The notes under the pieces were generated by a model. The model saw nothing but the letters and a program-made list of their open reading frames with translations, made no database searches and was not told the DNA's origin. This document shows positions 13,068 to 25,339 of a stretch of DNA of 64,000 nt, piece by piece. This stretch comes from Priapulus caudatus (lineage: Eukaryota > Priapulida > Priapulimorpha > Priapulimorphida > Priapulidae), in assembly GCF_000485595.1 (NCBI RefSeq), contig NW_014577095.1, positions 708,011 through 772,010 of the forward strand, read 5' to 3'. The translations under genes were made by a program, and so were the position numbers. Each line of letters opens with the position of its first letter. The stretch's first letter is position 1.

Positions 13068-14555
13068 AGGCCATTAGATTAAAAATTTGTTTTGTTCCCT
13101 CACCAGCGGGACGTGCCGGCAAAGGGGGGCGAGGAGCAGGAACATTGTATTGACCGTTTCCTGATTTTTTTTCTTCAGTTTCTGTATGTGGCAGGCCTGC
13201 AGGCAATGTACGCGGGCTATAGGTAGTCCGTACTAGAGCTTTATGCACAGCCTGCGTAGGGTGCCTGTTGGACCTGGGCGGCGCAGCTGGGGGATTGAAG
13301 TAGGGGGGAGGGGCGAACGTGCAATTACTTGATTGTTTCACTTTGCGAGCCTGCGTTGCCAGGATGTGCAAATTGTTTCAATTATTACAGTTATGTAGGG
13401 GGTGGCCGGCGCACCTGCTGTATTAACCTGTATAATACGCAGTCGTCATGTTACGCTTGACTGGCGTTCGCGTACAAACTGACGGCCCTGTAAGCGAAGG
13501 CAAGCCTAAAAACAGTTCGGCCCTGTCCTGGAACTCGTCTATCCGAATTAAACGCAGAACGAGCTAAGCAGGCCGTAACCTGTACCCGCTCGCCGACCGT
13601 AGTTCACACTAGGCCTTAATGTAGGCGGTGTGAGAGACTGTCGGAGCCGCGTACTGATTCTACAAGCGAGGCGCGCAATGCCGCGTCCAGGCACATATTG
13701 TATGGTGGTAATCTGGTTATAAGTGTGCTTATCAGAAGCCATGGCATGTTTGTTAGCAGTCTAGTAAATTATGATCTTTCATATACTGATATATTACAAA
13801 CGTAATATAACTATTATAAACCTATTATAAATATAGTTATGTCTTGCAGTTGAACATCGTTGACCGGGAATGACGTCAAGCAAAAGACTGCTTCGCTGAT
13901 GTGGGCCGTTCTGGCTCAGTCAGCAGCCACCCACTTTCCTATAGTAAGAGGTTAACGCTCTAGCGAGTAGGCCCTAGCGGCCGTTACGAGCAGGAGCGGT
14001 AATCATTAACGTTACGCTGGTATGAGAGCGCGACAGCAAAACTTTCCTGGAATCGCTGGATTCCAAAACTTGGACAGCAAAACTTTGCTGGAATCCTGGA
14101 AATCGCTATATTATAATTTAGATATTAAATAACTTAATTATGGATCTAACTCTGACAGATTAACTTTATTTTCCTTTCCAAAGACTAATATGTGCTAAGA
14201 AGATATTTATTATTTCTTAATTCAAGTTCCTTTTATTTGTAATGCTTTTATTTCCACATTACGTGTATGTGTGCGTGCGTGCGTGCGTGCGTGTGTGATC
14301 TGGAAATAAAATCATGCAAAATTTAGCTCTGATAAACACAAGTTGTTAAAAGTATTATAATATGTATATTGTATCACTGTACAATGTACATTATATAAAT
14401 GTGTAGGCAAACATAAAAGGTATCTCCACACAAGCACACCTGAGCACGTAGACACCATTGCTGAATTTGTAAAAAGACCCCCCTCAAAAAAAAGCCAACC
14501 ACACTTTTCAGCCTGGGTCGGGTGAGGGCAAACAAAAAATTGTTTAATTGTGGCC
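13068..14555. mobile_element. GGCCA-ended element, copy A
   Basis: The left end AGGCCATTAG... continues with TTGTT and CCCTCACC. The right end GGGTCGGGTGAGGG...TTTAATTGTGGCCT is its inverted form. It is about 1.49 kb. The counterpart in the tandem copy is 17170-18645, and a 320-bp internally deleted copy lies at 63302-63622. No coding sequence was recognised. Confidence 0.7.
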
Positions 14556-15415
14556 TGATTATTTTGTTATTCTCTACTAACCTTCTACATTATTCTAATG
14601 AAATCAATGGTAAATTTAATCAAATATAGACTAAAAATAGTCAAATTCCGAAGCCTAAAGTCCATGCGAAGTACACAAACTCTCCATGTTTGTTGTGTTC
14701 GATTTTCTAAGTCATGCTGTTAAACCTCTGCTAATTCGATAATACTGGGCATCCCGACCAATCAGCGATCGCGTGTAATAAAATATGATAATTTATAGGA
14801 ATAATGGGCGGTCTTCAGAGACCGCTGATCTTTGATGTTTTGATCGTTGATTTTTGATCATTGATTTTTGATCTTTGATTGATTTGATTGATTTTTGAGA
14901 TTGATCTTTGGACTTGTTCCGATTTACTAAGCATCAGTGTATCGAAACGAGTAAAATATATAATTTTTAAGAATACCTTAGAATGCACATCACCAAATTG
15001 CACCATCCCCCCTCCCTATAAAAACGTCCCCACATCCGAGTCATTGCCTTTGCTATGACAGAAATCCTGGACCAGTGCCTACTGACCAGGACCAGTGCTT
15101 CCTCAGAGGTACTGGTCCTGCTGGACCAGTGCCTCCAATTATCAGTTTTTCACCCTGCTAACCATATCAGATAGTTACCAGGGTACGTTCTGGTATACCG
15201 GACCGTACCCAGGGTACGTTCCGGTAGTACCCTGGGGGACATAGACCCTATGAGCCAATTACCAGTTATATGCGAACATAAGCTGTTACCATAGAAATAT
15301 TAGAGACACTATATATTATTATTTCTATGACTGTTACACTCGGGGGCATAGGAACGAAGTATTATTGAGGGGCAGTAAAAGGCATCATCGCTGGTTTTAA
15401 AATTTTTTTTATATA

Positions 15416-15700
15416 ATTAAGAGAGAGCGAGAGAAAGTCTAAGATAAAGAGAGAGAGAGGGAGTAGTAAATTGAGACGGGGACAGGAAAACGGTGATACG
15501 GTGTGTATGCGAGCGGGAAAGGGGGTACAATTAGGTCGTGCAAGATGGTGTGCAAGGGGATGGGAGGTGGGAGGCAGGGGGAGGGAGATAGGAGGTAAGG
15601 GGGTGGAAGTGAGAGGCAAGGGGAGTGAAGTGGGAGGCAGGAGGGAGGGAGGTGGGACGCAGTGGGGAGGGAGGTGGGAGAAAAGGACCCCCCGCCCCCT
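15416..15700 (+). repeat. Polypurine (GA-rich) tract
   Basis: About 285 nt are almost entirely A and G, with recurring GGGAGG and AGAGAGAG. The same tract recurs in copy B at about 19575-19860. Confidence 0.85.
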
Positions 15701-16572
15701 CTAATTAAACTTGGAGATCCATGCTCATATGTTGAAATCTTTTATATCAACGTCAATGTCATTCATTAAAGGCATAATTCGACCATCTATTATGCAAAGT
15801 TGACGAATGCTACAGTAACTGGCACCTTGTGTAGTTAATAAGTACATTACCTTATAGCCAAACGCGTATTAGTTTGTCCAATATCACTGCTATACTATCT
15901 AATATGCCGGACCGTACCTCGCCTACTACACTAACGAGTCTAGGGAGTCGCTTACGCCTACTACCTAACCCTAACCTAAACCGACCAGGCTCTCCGACTG
16001 TTACACATCGTAGGAGCCTAACACCCTTCCATTCGAAATGCCTGGTTGCTTGAAAACAAACTCCGAATTTCGTAAAAAATTTTGTAAATAAAACAATGTA
16101 TTACCACATTTGACCTCACCTGTTACATGTTTGCAACTATCGCATCACTTCTTAATTACTATTTACCTCGAAATACACGTTAAAATAAGAGAATTTTGAA
16201 CAGCTATACTATTGAACGTTCTGGATGTTCTTATGCCTCATTTTGTACGCGAAAATTCATACATATTATGGGATATCTATTGAAAAATGGCGGCGTTTGT
16301 TCAGAGTTTCATCTTATAAATTCTAATAATTACTCGCTGACACGTAAATACATGCTCAGTGATAGCGCACATATAATAAATCGAGGCGTGGAAGTACAGA
16401 GAAGCAATAAGAATCATAAAAAGTTAGATAATTCTACGTTTAATAGCAGCGCACGTCATGCCGAACAATATTCTATTGCGTCGGCTTGTGACCCTCTCGC
16501 CATCGTAGTGTTAAGCGAGAAGGGAACTTTGATTGGGACAAAGATTGTTTACCAACTTGTAACCGCCATTTT

Positions 16573-16762
16573 TCGTTGCGCATCGCTAGCACGATGTATT
16601 TCCAAGTGGAGGGGTGGGCAAGTTGCTCGCGGTTTGGAACCGCGCTAGCGCTGCGCAACAAAAAATGGCGGTTAAATCCGCGTGCAACCTGCCCACCCCT
16701 CCACTTGGAAATATATTGTTCCCGCTCACTAGCGCCGGAACCGTGCCAGCGATGCGCAACGA
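16573..16762. repeat. Inverted repeat, copy B
   Basis: GTTGCGCATCGCTAG and CCAAGTGGAGGGGTGGGCA are inverted as TGCCCACCCCTCCACTTGG and CCAGCGATGCGCAAC. The match is better than in copy A. Confidence 0.8.
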
Positions 16763-17169
16763 AAAATGGCGGTTAGAAGTTGGTAAACAATCTTCGTCGA
16801 CAAGTAATATAGCAAGTATAACATTTAAGTGTTAGTTTGCAGTTTAATTTTAGTGTTTGTAGTAACTTAAGACATTTGTGCGGCAGAGAATGTGCGTTAT
16901 TTGGCATACCGAAGAAGTTATTAACTGCAAAAAAGTTGTCTTTGCTTACTCCCTGGAAATTGCCATGTAGTATGTTCTATAGCCCTGCGGCGGAGCGGAG
17001 GGCTATAGTTCCTGAGCTAACCCTAACCCTAACCAGCGTGAGAAACTAGCGGTCGCCCAGTCGCCAGTGGCGATTAGAAAATCGACCGGGCGACTGCTTG
17101 CTCGTGTCAGCTGGTCCGGCGGGGCGACTACATAATCGCCGCACAGGAAATAAAAAATTTACCAAACTG

Positions 17170-18645
17170 AGGCCATAATAAAAATGTTGTTTGTTTGCCC
17201 TCACCCGACCGACCCGCCAAAAAGGGGCCGACACAAACATTTGTATTGACCTTTCCGATTTTTTTTCTTCAAGTTTCTGTATGTGGCAGGCCTGCGGCAA
17301 CTGTACGCGGGCTATAGTACCTACTAGAGCTATGCACAGCCTGCGTACGTGCCTGTTGGCTGGGCGGCACTGATTGAAGTAGGGGGGAGGGGCGAACGTG
17401 CAATTACTTGATTGTTTCACTTCGAGCCTGCGTTGCCAGGGTGCAATCGTTTCAATTATTACATTATGTAGGGGGTGGCCGGCGCACTGTGTATTAAACC
17501 TGGTATAATACCAGTCGTCATGGTTACGCTTGACTGGCGTTCGCTACAAACTGACGCCCTGTAAGCGAGGCAAGCCTAAAACAGTTCGGCACCTCCTGAA
17601 CTCGATCATCAATTAACGCAGAACGAGGCTAAGCAGGCCTAGACCTGGTACCCGTCGCCGACGTATCACACTAAGGCCTTAATGTTTAGCGTGGTGTGAA
17701 ACTGTCGGAGCCGCGTACTGAGTCTAAAGCAGGCCGCAAATGCCCGCAGGCACAGTATTTATTTGGTGGTAATCTAGAGTTAAATGTGTGCTTTATCAGA
17801 AGCATGCATTTTGTTACAGTCTATAAATTATGATTATTATATATGATTATTAAAACTAATATAAACTATTATAAACTATTTATAAATATAACGTTATTGC
17901 TGCAGTGAAATCGTTGACCGGGAAATGACGTCAAGCAAAGGAGCTGCTGCGCTGGCATTGGGCCGTATCTGGCTCAGTCAGCAGCCACCCCCATTTCTAC
18001 TAGTAAGGAGGTTAAGCGCTCTGAATCCGAGTAGGCTCCCTAGCGGCCGTTACGAGCATGGAGCGGTAATAGTAAGCGTTACGCTTGTATGAGAGGACGC
18101 GCGGACAGCAAAACTTTCCTGGAAATCGCTGATTCGCAAAACGTTGCGCAGGCAAAAACTTTGCTGAATCCTGGAAAATCGCTATATTATAATTAGATAT
18201 TAAACTAAACTTAATTTATGTGATCTAAACTCTGACAGATTAACGTTATTTCTTTCGCAAAGACTAATATGTGTAAGAAGATATTTATTATTTCTATTAG
18301 ATTCCTTTTATTTGTAATTGCTTTTATTTCCACATTACGTGTATGGCTGCTGCGTGACCGTGGCAGTGCGTGTGATGATCTGAAATAAAATCATTGCAAA
18401 ATTTAGTCTGATAAACACAAGCTTGTTTAAAGAAGTTTATAATATGTATATTGTATCACTGTACAATGGTACATTATATACAATGTTGTAGCAAACATAA
18501 AAGGTATGCTCCACACAAACAACGCGCTGAGCACGTAGAGCATCCAGTTGCTAGAATTGTAAAAAGACCCTCTAAAAAAAAGCAAACCACACTTATCAGC
18601 GCTGGTCGGGTCGAGGGAAACAAAAAATTGTTTAATTTGTGGCCT
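17170..18645. mobile_element. GGCCA-ended element, copy B
   Basis: The left end AGGCCATAATAAAAATG with TTTGCCCTCACCCG and the right end GGTCGGGTCGAGGG...TTTGTGGCCT are inverted relative to each other. Its content matches copy A. Confidence 0.7.
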
Positions 18646-20902
18646 GAATTTATTTTGTTATTACTCATCTAACCTTCTACACTTATTCTAATGGAAATCA
18701 ATGGTAAAATTGTAATCAAATATGACTAAAAATAGTCAGATTCCGAAGCGTAAAGTCCATGCGAAGTACACAAACTCTCCCATGTTTGTTTGTGTTTGAT
18801 TTTCTAAGTCATGCCTGTTAAAACCTGCTATCTCGATAATACTGGGCATCCGAACCTAATGCAGCGATCGCGTGTAAGTAATAATATGATAATCTTATAG
18901 CGAATAATGGGCGTCTTCAGAGACGCCGTGATACTTGATGCTGTTGAATCGTTGACATTTTTGATCATTGATTTTTTGATCTTTTTGATTGACTTGATTG
19001 ATTTTTTGAGATTGATTCTTTGGACTTGGTTCCGCATTTGTTACCTAAGCACTCAGGTATCGAAACGGATGTAAAGATATATAATTTTTAAGCAATACCG
19101 TTAGAATGCACATCACCAAAATTGACCACCATCCTCCCCTCCCTATAAAAACGTCCCACATCCGCAGTCATTGCCGTGTGCTATGACAGAAATCCTGGAC
19201 GCAGTGCCTACTGATCAGACCAGTGCCTTCCTCCGTAGGTACTGGTCCTGCTGACCAGTGGCTCCAATATAATCAGTTTTGAATGCAGGTACTGAAGAAG
19301 CGCCGCTAACCATATCAGATAGTTACCAGGGTACGTTTGTATGACGACGTGACCCAGGAGTACTTCCGCGTAGTCTACTCTGGACATAGATCCCTATGAC
19401 AGGAATTAACCAGTTATATGGCGAACACTAAGCTGTTACGATAGACAACTATTAGAGACACTATATAGTTATTATTTCTAATTGACTGTTACAGCTCGCG
19501 CGGCATAGGAACGGAAGTATCTATTTGAGGGCCAGTAAAAGGCATCATGCGCTGGTTTCTTAAATTTTGTTTTTATATAATTAAGAGAGAGCCGAGAGAA
19601 GTCTAAGGATAAAGAGAGAGAGAGGGAGTAGTAAATTGAGGACGGGGACAGGAAAACGGTGACTACAGCTGTGTATGCGACGCGGAAAGGGGTAAATTAG
19701 GTGCGGCAAGATGGTGCGAAGGGGATGGGAGGTGGAGCAGGGGAGGAGATAGGAGGTAAGGGGTGGAAGTGAGAGGCAAGAGGGCAGTGAAGTGGGGCAG
19801 GGAGGAGGGAGTGGACGCAGTGGGCGAGGGAGTGGGAGAAAATGGACCCTCCGCCCCCCTTCTAATATGAACTGTGAGATCGCATGCTCATATGTTGAAA
19901 TCTTTTATATCAACGTCTCAATGTCATCCATTAAAGGCATAATTCGACCATGTCGTTATTAGCAAGTTCGACGAATGCTACAGTTAACTGGCACCTTTGG
20001 TAGTTAATAGAGTACATTACTTATAGCAAACGCGTTATTAGTTGTCCAAATATCCTGCTAATTATCGTAAGAATGTGCTAATGAGAATCCGATAAATTTG
20101 CTAATCTGAGCGACAACCGCGAAATTTATGGCCAACAAATAACAATCGAAGGTTCGGAGTTCCGTGACGTCACTTGTGTTGCTTACAAGATGTTGAGCAT
20201 GAATTTGTTTGTCCGCGGTAAATTGTTGTCCTAGGTGTTATTATTTTGCTAGTGACCACATTTATTATGCTGTGCTTGTAATCTCGTAAGAACGTATATT
20301 CATTTATTCCGCGAATCCCAAGAGTAAAGCCATAACGTACGGAATGCCAGCTCAGACTACAAAAAGGATCGAATCACCTGACGGCCGAGCATACGGTGCG
20401 AGAAATATGTCCGTGCACTATAGATCTTGTATTGACAACGCCTCGCAGTTACGACCGGTTACGGGCGACATGACGGTTTGTAACTGTCAACAACGCGATT
20501 TCTTGACTGCGGAATTTCAATTTAGACATTTCTTAGTAAACAGCAGTGCATATTGGACAATACTAATATCGGCGTTTGGCTATGAAGGTTCAATGTACTT
20601 ATTAACTACACCAAGTGCCAGTTACTGTAGCATTCGTTAAAATTGCATAATCGATGGTCGAATTATGCCTTTAACTTGTATTTGAATTGTTATTATTGTT
20701 CTTGTTATTAGAATTAGCCCATAAAGATTAGGTGGGTGCGAAAGTGTAGCTGATATATTTGTTCGAATTGGCTACGAAAGCCAAACAAGAATAAAGAAGA
20801 CTTATACATGTATAAGACGTCTTGCTATGCACAAATTAATTTATCAGCAGAACACCAGACACCAGATGAGCCCTGTCGCACTGCGGCACTTTTTATTTTG
20901 TA

Positions 20903-21086
20903 AACATATGACACCAAGTGTTCAAAACTTCGTCAGAACAGAAATTGTATACTTGTAATGATTGTTGTCTCTTGTGCTTGTGGTGTGCTCCCACTGACCA
21001 ATGAAATTATTGCTTGTTAGTGTGTTGAAAGCAAGATTGTAATTTTTGTTCTGACGAAGTTTTAAACATTTGGCGTCATGTAATAT
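20903..21086. repeat. Short MITE with 50-nt inverted arms
   Basis: The left arm contains AAAACTTCGTCAGAACAGAAATT and the right arm its complement AATTTTTGTTCTGACGAAGTTTT, with outer blocks ATGACACCAAGTG and ATTTGGCGTCAT. The loop is about 75 nt. Confidence 0.75.
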
Positions 21087-21144
21087 ATTTGTGAAATGTA
21101 AATGCTGTTCAAATACTCTTCTACAACACAATCTTACGACACGC

Positions 21145-21215
21145 TTGCATGCCACTGTGCACAAATTAATAACAACTAGGCTTATTAATTTTTGGACAGT
21201 GGCATGTATGCAGTA
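21145..21215. repeat. Short palindrome
   Basis: GCATGCCACTGTGCACAAATTAATAA is followed 9 nt later by its imperfect inverse TTATTAATTTTTGGACAGTGGCATG. It would form a stem of about 25 bp. Confidence 0.65.
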
Positions 21216-21540
21216 AAATTGTGTGTTGTAGGCAATTAAGTATTAGAATGTCATTTATGTGTTATTAGGTGATATACTATAGAGTACATAAACATTAAAG
21301 ACAATGGTAGTAAATACAATTCGTGTTTACTTACTATCATTATATTATATCGAGACTACCAAGGGCATGTGCTGTTGCTAGTGCTAGTAGTGCTGTAATA
21401 TGTATTATCTACTACTCCTAATGAATATAGATTGTGTGTTACAGTAAATAATAAAATGTACAATTCAAATTTAAATAACAACTTGTACTCCTTCCAACCA
21501 TGTTGAAATTTTCATTTGGCTGCATTTTCTAGACTCAAAA

Positions 21541-23765
21541 ATGAGCGCCGGAAACCAGTGTCGGATATTCGTCGGGGGCCTGAAGTCTAATATCACGAAG
21601 GAAGACCTTGAGCAGGAATTTACACGATTCGGGCGTCTGCGCGATGTGTGGGTTGCGCACAACCCGCCGGGGTTTGCCTTCGTCGAATACCATGAGGAGA
21701 AAGATGCCACGGCCTGCCTGAGTGGCATGAATGGCGCGAAAATCCAAGACTGCCAGATTCGCGTTGAGGTCGTCAAGCATAAGCCCAGGGGCGGCGATTA
21801 CGGAGGAGCTGGTCGCGGGGTCGGGCGCGGGGCGGTGGGTCGCGGAAGTAGCTTCCCCTCTGTGTACGGGGCGAGCGGTTATACACCATCCGATTACCCA
21901 GCGGCGCTTCCCCGCTACGAAGATTACTACCGAGACGAATACCGACGCTACGCACGGCCCTACGAAAACGGAGCCGCAGCATACGGACGCCGAACGCCAC
22001 CTGGTTACCGCAGTCGCTCCCCGGTTGGAGCTAGCAGGTACATAGGCACCTAGACTAAGAACTCGCTTCGCTGTCACCGGCAAGCTTGCGTGACAGCCAG
22101 AGTATGCCGTGACGACTACGAGCGAAAACTGGTCCGACCTGAGGCGCACGCGCGCGTAGCGACCTGAATGTCGAACGGCATTGCGAACTGCCACGGTGAA
22201 GATGGCAGGCCGATCTAATGCGCTTGTTATCTATTCCGCAGCGTCCTGGCTGGCACGCGTGATATTCCCGTAGATACTGTCGCGTGATATCCGCCTCTCA
22301 CCTTCTACAGTTCTAACCGCTACCTTGTTTTAGGCAGTGCTCGTGTGCTACACCTGCGAGGGTCCCCGACGTCATTACTGCCGTCGCACGCATGCACGCA
22401 GGGCCCTCAAATTAGGATGCGCGTTACCTTCGTACTAGAGTTGAATTTTCAGGATGCCACCGCTATATATGCGCGTCATCACTGTTGCTGGAATGAGTCT
22501 CTCTGCGCCGTCGTTGTTTTCGATGTTGTCTCCTCATGAGTGTGCACCGATGACAGTAGATGCGTCGCACGGTGTTGATGAATGTCGCAAGGCAAGAACC
22601 CCCATGCTGCGATAATGCACTTACTATCGGCACCCCGGTAGCTTTGAATGCGAGATGAGAGAGAATATCCGGAGTCATTCGTGTGACTACCTCGGTACAC
22701 GATTTGTCGTAAAATGCGGTAATGTTCAACAGCGCACGCATTGTGAGAATGTGTTCAGCAGTCGAGCTATTGTGCAGAAATGCGCCATACAAGTGGTCGC
22801 CGACTCACTTATTCACCAATAATTTCGTTACTCCGTCGAGATTGGGAGTCTATCCCACGTCGCAATCCTGACCTGTCGACATAACCGCATAAAATAACAC
22901 CAAAATTCCTTGCTGATGGGGGTCACATCATGTTGAGCAGTTGTCGCATTGAAACACGTTAGTACATGGTGTAGCCAATCGGTCACATTCTAACATGCCT
23001 GGTGGTCGAGTTGGACTCATTGGTGTTCATCGTGTGACCAGCTCTGACATGGACCTTAGGCTGTTCATTGTACTGGTAAGAAACTGTTTGTGTTATACTA
23101 TGTGTGATCAGACCATTGATATCTAATTATATAATTCCTAATGTGGTGTACTACCTTACTCTTTCTTCTCCTCTCCCTAGTCGGAATTTTATGTCCGACT
23201 TCAATTTCCATGTGCGTGGGTGTGGTGTGGAGTACATGTCCATCTAGCTAAATATGGGGGGGGGGATTTCTTCACTGCCATTGATGGATCTGTGAAAGTA
23301 GCTATCCTTCAATCTCCGATTGTAATGCACAGATGTGTCACTGTTGCAGGACCCCACCTCCACCAATCGGACGAGGTCGTGAGTACATGCCACGTGATTA
23401 TCCAGCTGCAAGAGGTTACGCCCCTCCCGAGTACCCTCCAGCGCCACCCAAGGTGTGAGTATCCTATCTGAGAAAGCTTCACAGCTGGCTTGTAAGTTTT
23501 TATTGCTTCACATGTCGTCGTTAATTGCAGGAAATCTATTTTTAATTAAAAAAAATAGAGAGGATAAAGAATTTACTAGCAGATTGGTTCTTTGCTAACA
23601 TTGAACTAGGTTTCAAAATGTTGATAATGTAAGATAAATGTAACTGAATATTTTAATTTTTATCTTCCCTCCTGATTAACAGCCTAAATCAGGCCTGGTA
23701 TGGCAACTGCATTCCAAGTGTATTTTTTGCATTGTTACAGCTATCCAGCCGATAAAAGTCAGTAA
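21541..23765 (+). CDS. RRM splicing-factor-like protein (SRSF3/SRSF7 type RRM)
   Basis: Exons 21541-22037, 23350-23454 and 23741-23765 (TAA) join in phase to 208 residues. One RRM fills residues 7-80, with RNP2 IFVGGL and RNP1 GFAFVEY. The phrase VWVAHNPPGFAFVEYHE is typical of the SRSF3/SRSF7 (SRp20/9G8) RRM, which binds pre-mRNA in the nucleus. After it comes a Gly/Arg/Tyr-rich tail (GRGVGRGAVGRG, then YRSRSPVGASR). Exon 2 continues the same composition (TPPPPIGRGREY, YAPPEYPPAPPK), which supports the splice. A long SR repeat is missing, so it is not a classical SR protein. If intron 1 is retained, the ORF stops after five extra codons at 22053. The start ATG has a purine at -3. Orthology is uncertain. 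Confidence 0.85.
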
Positions 23766-23816
23766 GCACCCCTAGCAAGAAACCCGTACTGAAGGGTTTT
23801 GCCTGCGCATCTGTGT

Positions 23817-23818
23817 CG

Positions 23819-23852
<34 letters not shown>

Positions 23853-23876
23853 GCGTGTGCGTGTGCGTGTGCGTGT
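23817..23876. repeat. (GT)n/(GC)n microsatellite
   Basis: A run of GT dinucleotides grades into GTGTGC units, just after the RRM gene stop codon and inside its probable 3' UTR. Confidence 0.9.
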
Positions 23877-24312
23877 TCATGTGTACAAAATTACAGTGAG
23901 AATTACTGAGCGAGAGCATGAGTGTACATCGAATGTTTTTCATTCCCTTACTATCGTGGTGGAAATTCATTACTTTCTAATGAAGAAAACCTGTAAAATG
24001 TAATGATAGCATGCAAGAACTGGAACGGGCAATTAGATAAACTCTGCATTGGGAGGTATGGTTTAGTTTTAAGTTTGTTTTCAATTGCAAGCAAGCTAAA
24101 AGCTGCTAAGACATACTTTGTAAGTTGTCCAGTTATGTGAATCTTTATAAAATATATCACCACTCCCTGGCCAACAGCAGTTGTTGCAGATCATAGTTCC
24201 TTACCTTCCACGTTTCATTGCGAACGTGTATAACCTTCCCCATGGCTTGTTTTAACTCGTGTATGTAAATATATTAAAGCCCATCGCGTATTGTGTCAAA
24301 CTCTTGTTGGTG

Positions 24313-24318
24313 AATAAA
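24313..24318 (+). terminator. Probable polyadenylation signal of the RRM gene
   Basis: AATAAA lies about 550 nt after the TAA at 23763-23765, with an ATTAAA some 40 nt earlier. No other gene on this strand lies between. Confidence 0.5.
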
Positions 24319-24439
24319 CTTTGAAATCCAGGTAGCATCTTCCAGTGACAAATCGGAGTTTCATCGTCATTTTATTTACATGTGTAACGATGACTAACGT
24401 TAGTAATCTCATTGTTGTGTGCTCGCAGCAATGACAGCA

Positions 24440-25027
24440 TTATTCTTTACTAGCCGGATACCCGGCGTTGCCCGGGGAAATCAGTGGCGTGACTCAGTTG
24501 GTGACTGCTTGGTTGAAAGGAAAATACCCCAAAAAATCGAACTATCTATCTCTACATGCATCCATCCCATCCCATGCCATGCCATGCCATCCCAAACAGT
24601 AAAAAATAATTGTTGCATCTTCTCCTGATACTTTCCGGTGTTTATAAAATGCAGCATAAGGAAGGTATTCTACTGAAGGAATATTGTAGTAATTTGATGT
24701 GTACTTGAATGTAAAGTTTTAGGATAACTGTAATACTAATAGCCCTAGTCACTGAGCCTGTATGTGCTCATGTCTATATATGCACATTTGAATAAAGGTG
24801 TTAAGTGTCATAGTAAATAAAAAATTCAGTTTAACAATTCTATGTGTTGTGTAGGGAGTGCAGTTGCTGTATAAATCAGCTGTACAGCAGCTGAGTAGAT
24901 CAAAAGCGTACTTGGAGCGTGTTTCAATCATTTTATGTTCATATGCTAACATGAATAAGATAAGAAGTGTTTTGCATGTAACATACCATAAATATGGCAG
25001 CTGTGTCTTAGTGACATGAAATAACAC
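24440..25027. other. RRM/ZW10 intergenic region with dispersed-repeat fragment
   Basis: At 24452 the sequence TAGCCGGATACCCGGCGTTG followed by CCCGGGG has the look of a common dispersed invertebrate repeat end. CCATC/CCATG short tandems follow at 24558-24595. No gene is seen. Confidence 0.4.
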
Positions 25028-25221
25028 CAGGGGCATGTACAGGATTTGCACCAGGGGGGGAGGGGGTCTAACCGTAACCCAAACTTGCGAGCACGCGAAG
25101 GGGGGGTCTGGGAGAATTTTTTAAAAATTAGATCCCCTTAGGTGCGTTTTCTGCACGAGCAGCGGGGTCCGGACCCCCTGGACCCCCACCCCCTGGACCC
25201 CCACCCCTGTACACGCCTCTG
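25028..25221. mobile_element. MITE with CAGGGGC(A/G)TGTACAGG ends
   Basis: The left end CAGGGGCATGTACAGG and right end CCTGTACACGCCTCTG are inverted. AACAC occurs directly on both flanks (25023-25027 and 25222-25226). The interior is G- and C-homopolymer rich. It is non-coding. Confidence 0.75.
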
Positions 25222-25339
25222 AACACAATTCTGTGTCAAGGCACTGATTTCGTTGTAGGCATGCTAATAAAACATTTCAATATTCTATATACCTTTGACA
25301 TGCTTCACAGTTATAAAATCCGTCAAATAAACCCACTTG

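Larger units (their letters stand above)
11567..15252. mobile_element. Long composite element sharing ends with the telomere-core MITEs
   Basis: The left end (GGGGTCTGATGTCCCC, then GTACCCTGG and CCGGTATACCGGAACGTACC) and the right end (GTACCCTGGGGGACATAGACC, from about 15177) match the two halves of the short MITEs at 26915-27196 and elsewhere. They are separated by about 3.4 kb holding nested inverted repeats (12395-12605) and another element (13068-14555). No transposase was found. It may be a MITE that took later insertions rather than an ancestor. Confidence 0.5.
11625..15890 (+). repeat. Tandem 4.2-kb segment, copy A
   Basis: The order of landmarks is the same as in 15891-20065: GCCGAACAATATTCTATTGCG, the CCAAGTGGAGGGG inverted repeat, CTATAGCCCTGCGGCGGAGC, the GGCCATAA element, a GT/GC microsatellite, TTGATCATTGATTTTTGAT, and the GA-rich tract. 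The copies differ mostly by single-base insertions and deletions spread evenly. No gene is recognisable and ORFs here are unreliable. Confidence 0.85.
15891..20065 (+). repeat. Tandem 4.2-kb segment, copy B
   Basis: This is the second copy of 11625-15890 in the same orientation, starting in the right part of the telomere-core MITE sequence (CTAATATGCCGGACCGTACC). It includes inverted repeat 16573-16762, element 17170-18645 and a GA-rich tract. It ends near TGTCCAAATATCCTGCTA, after which unique sequence begins. Confidence 0.85.
20066..21540. other. Upstream flank of the RRM gene, no gene recognised
   Basis: This is unique, moderately AT-rich sequence with two inverted-repeat structures (20903-21086 and 21145-21215). 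A 98-codon ORF at 20344-20640 has no recognisable domain. No clear core promoter motif is visible before the ATG at 21541. Confidence 0.45.

Noticed and set aside
12163-13371. Several 60-105 codon ORFs in the tandem segment
   Set aside because: They fall in inverted repeats with indel noise and are not kept between the two copies.
20344-20640. 98-codon ORF as a small gene
   Set aside because: No recognisable motif, no splice partners and no supporting context. It could be real but cannot be supported from the sequence.
21535-22194. 219-codon minus-strand ORF
   Set aside because: Antisense to the RRM exon. It has no domain of its own.
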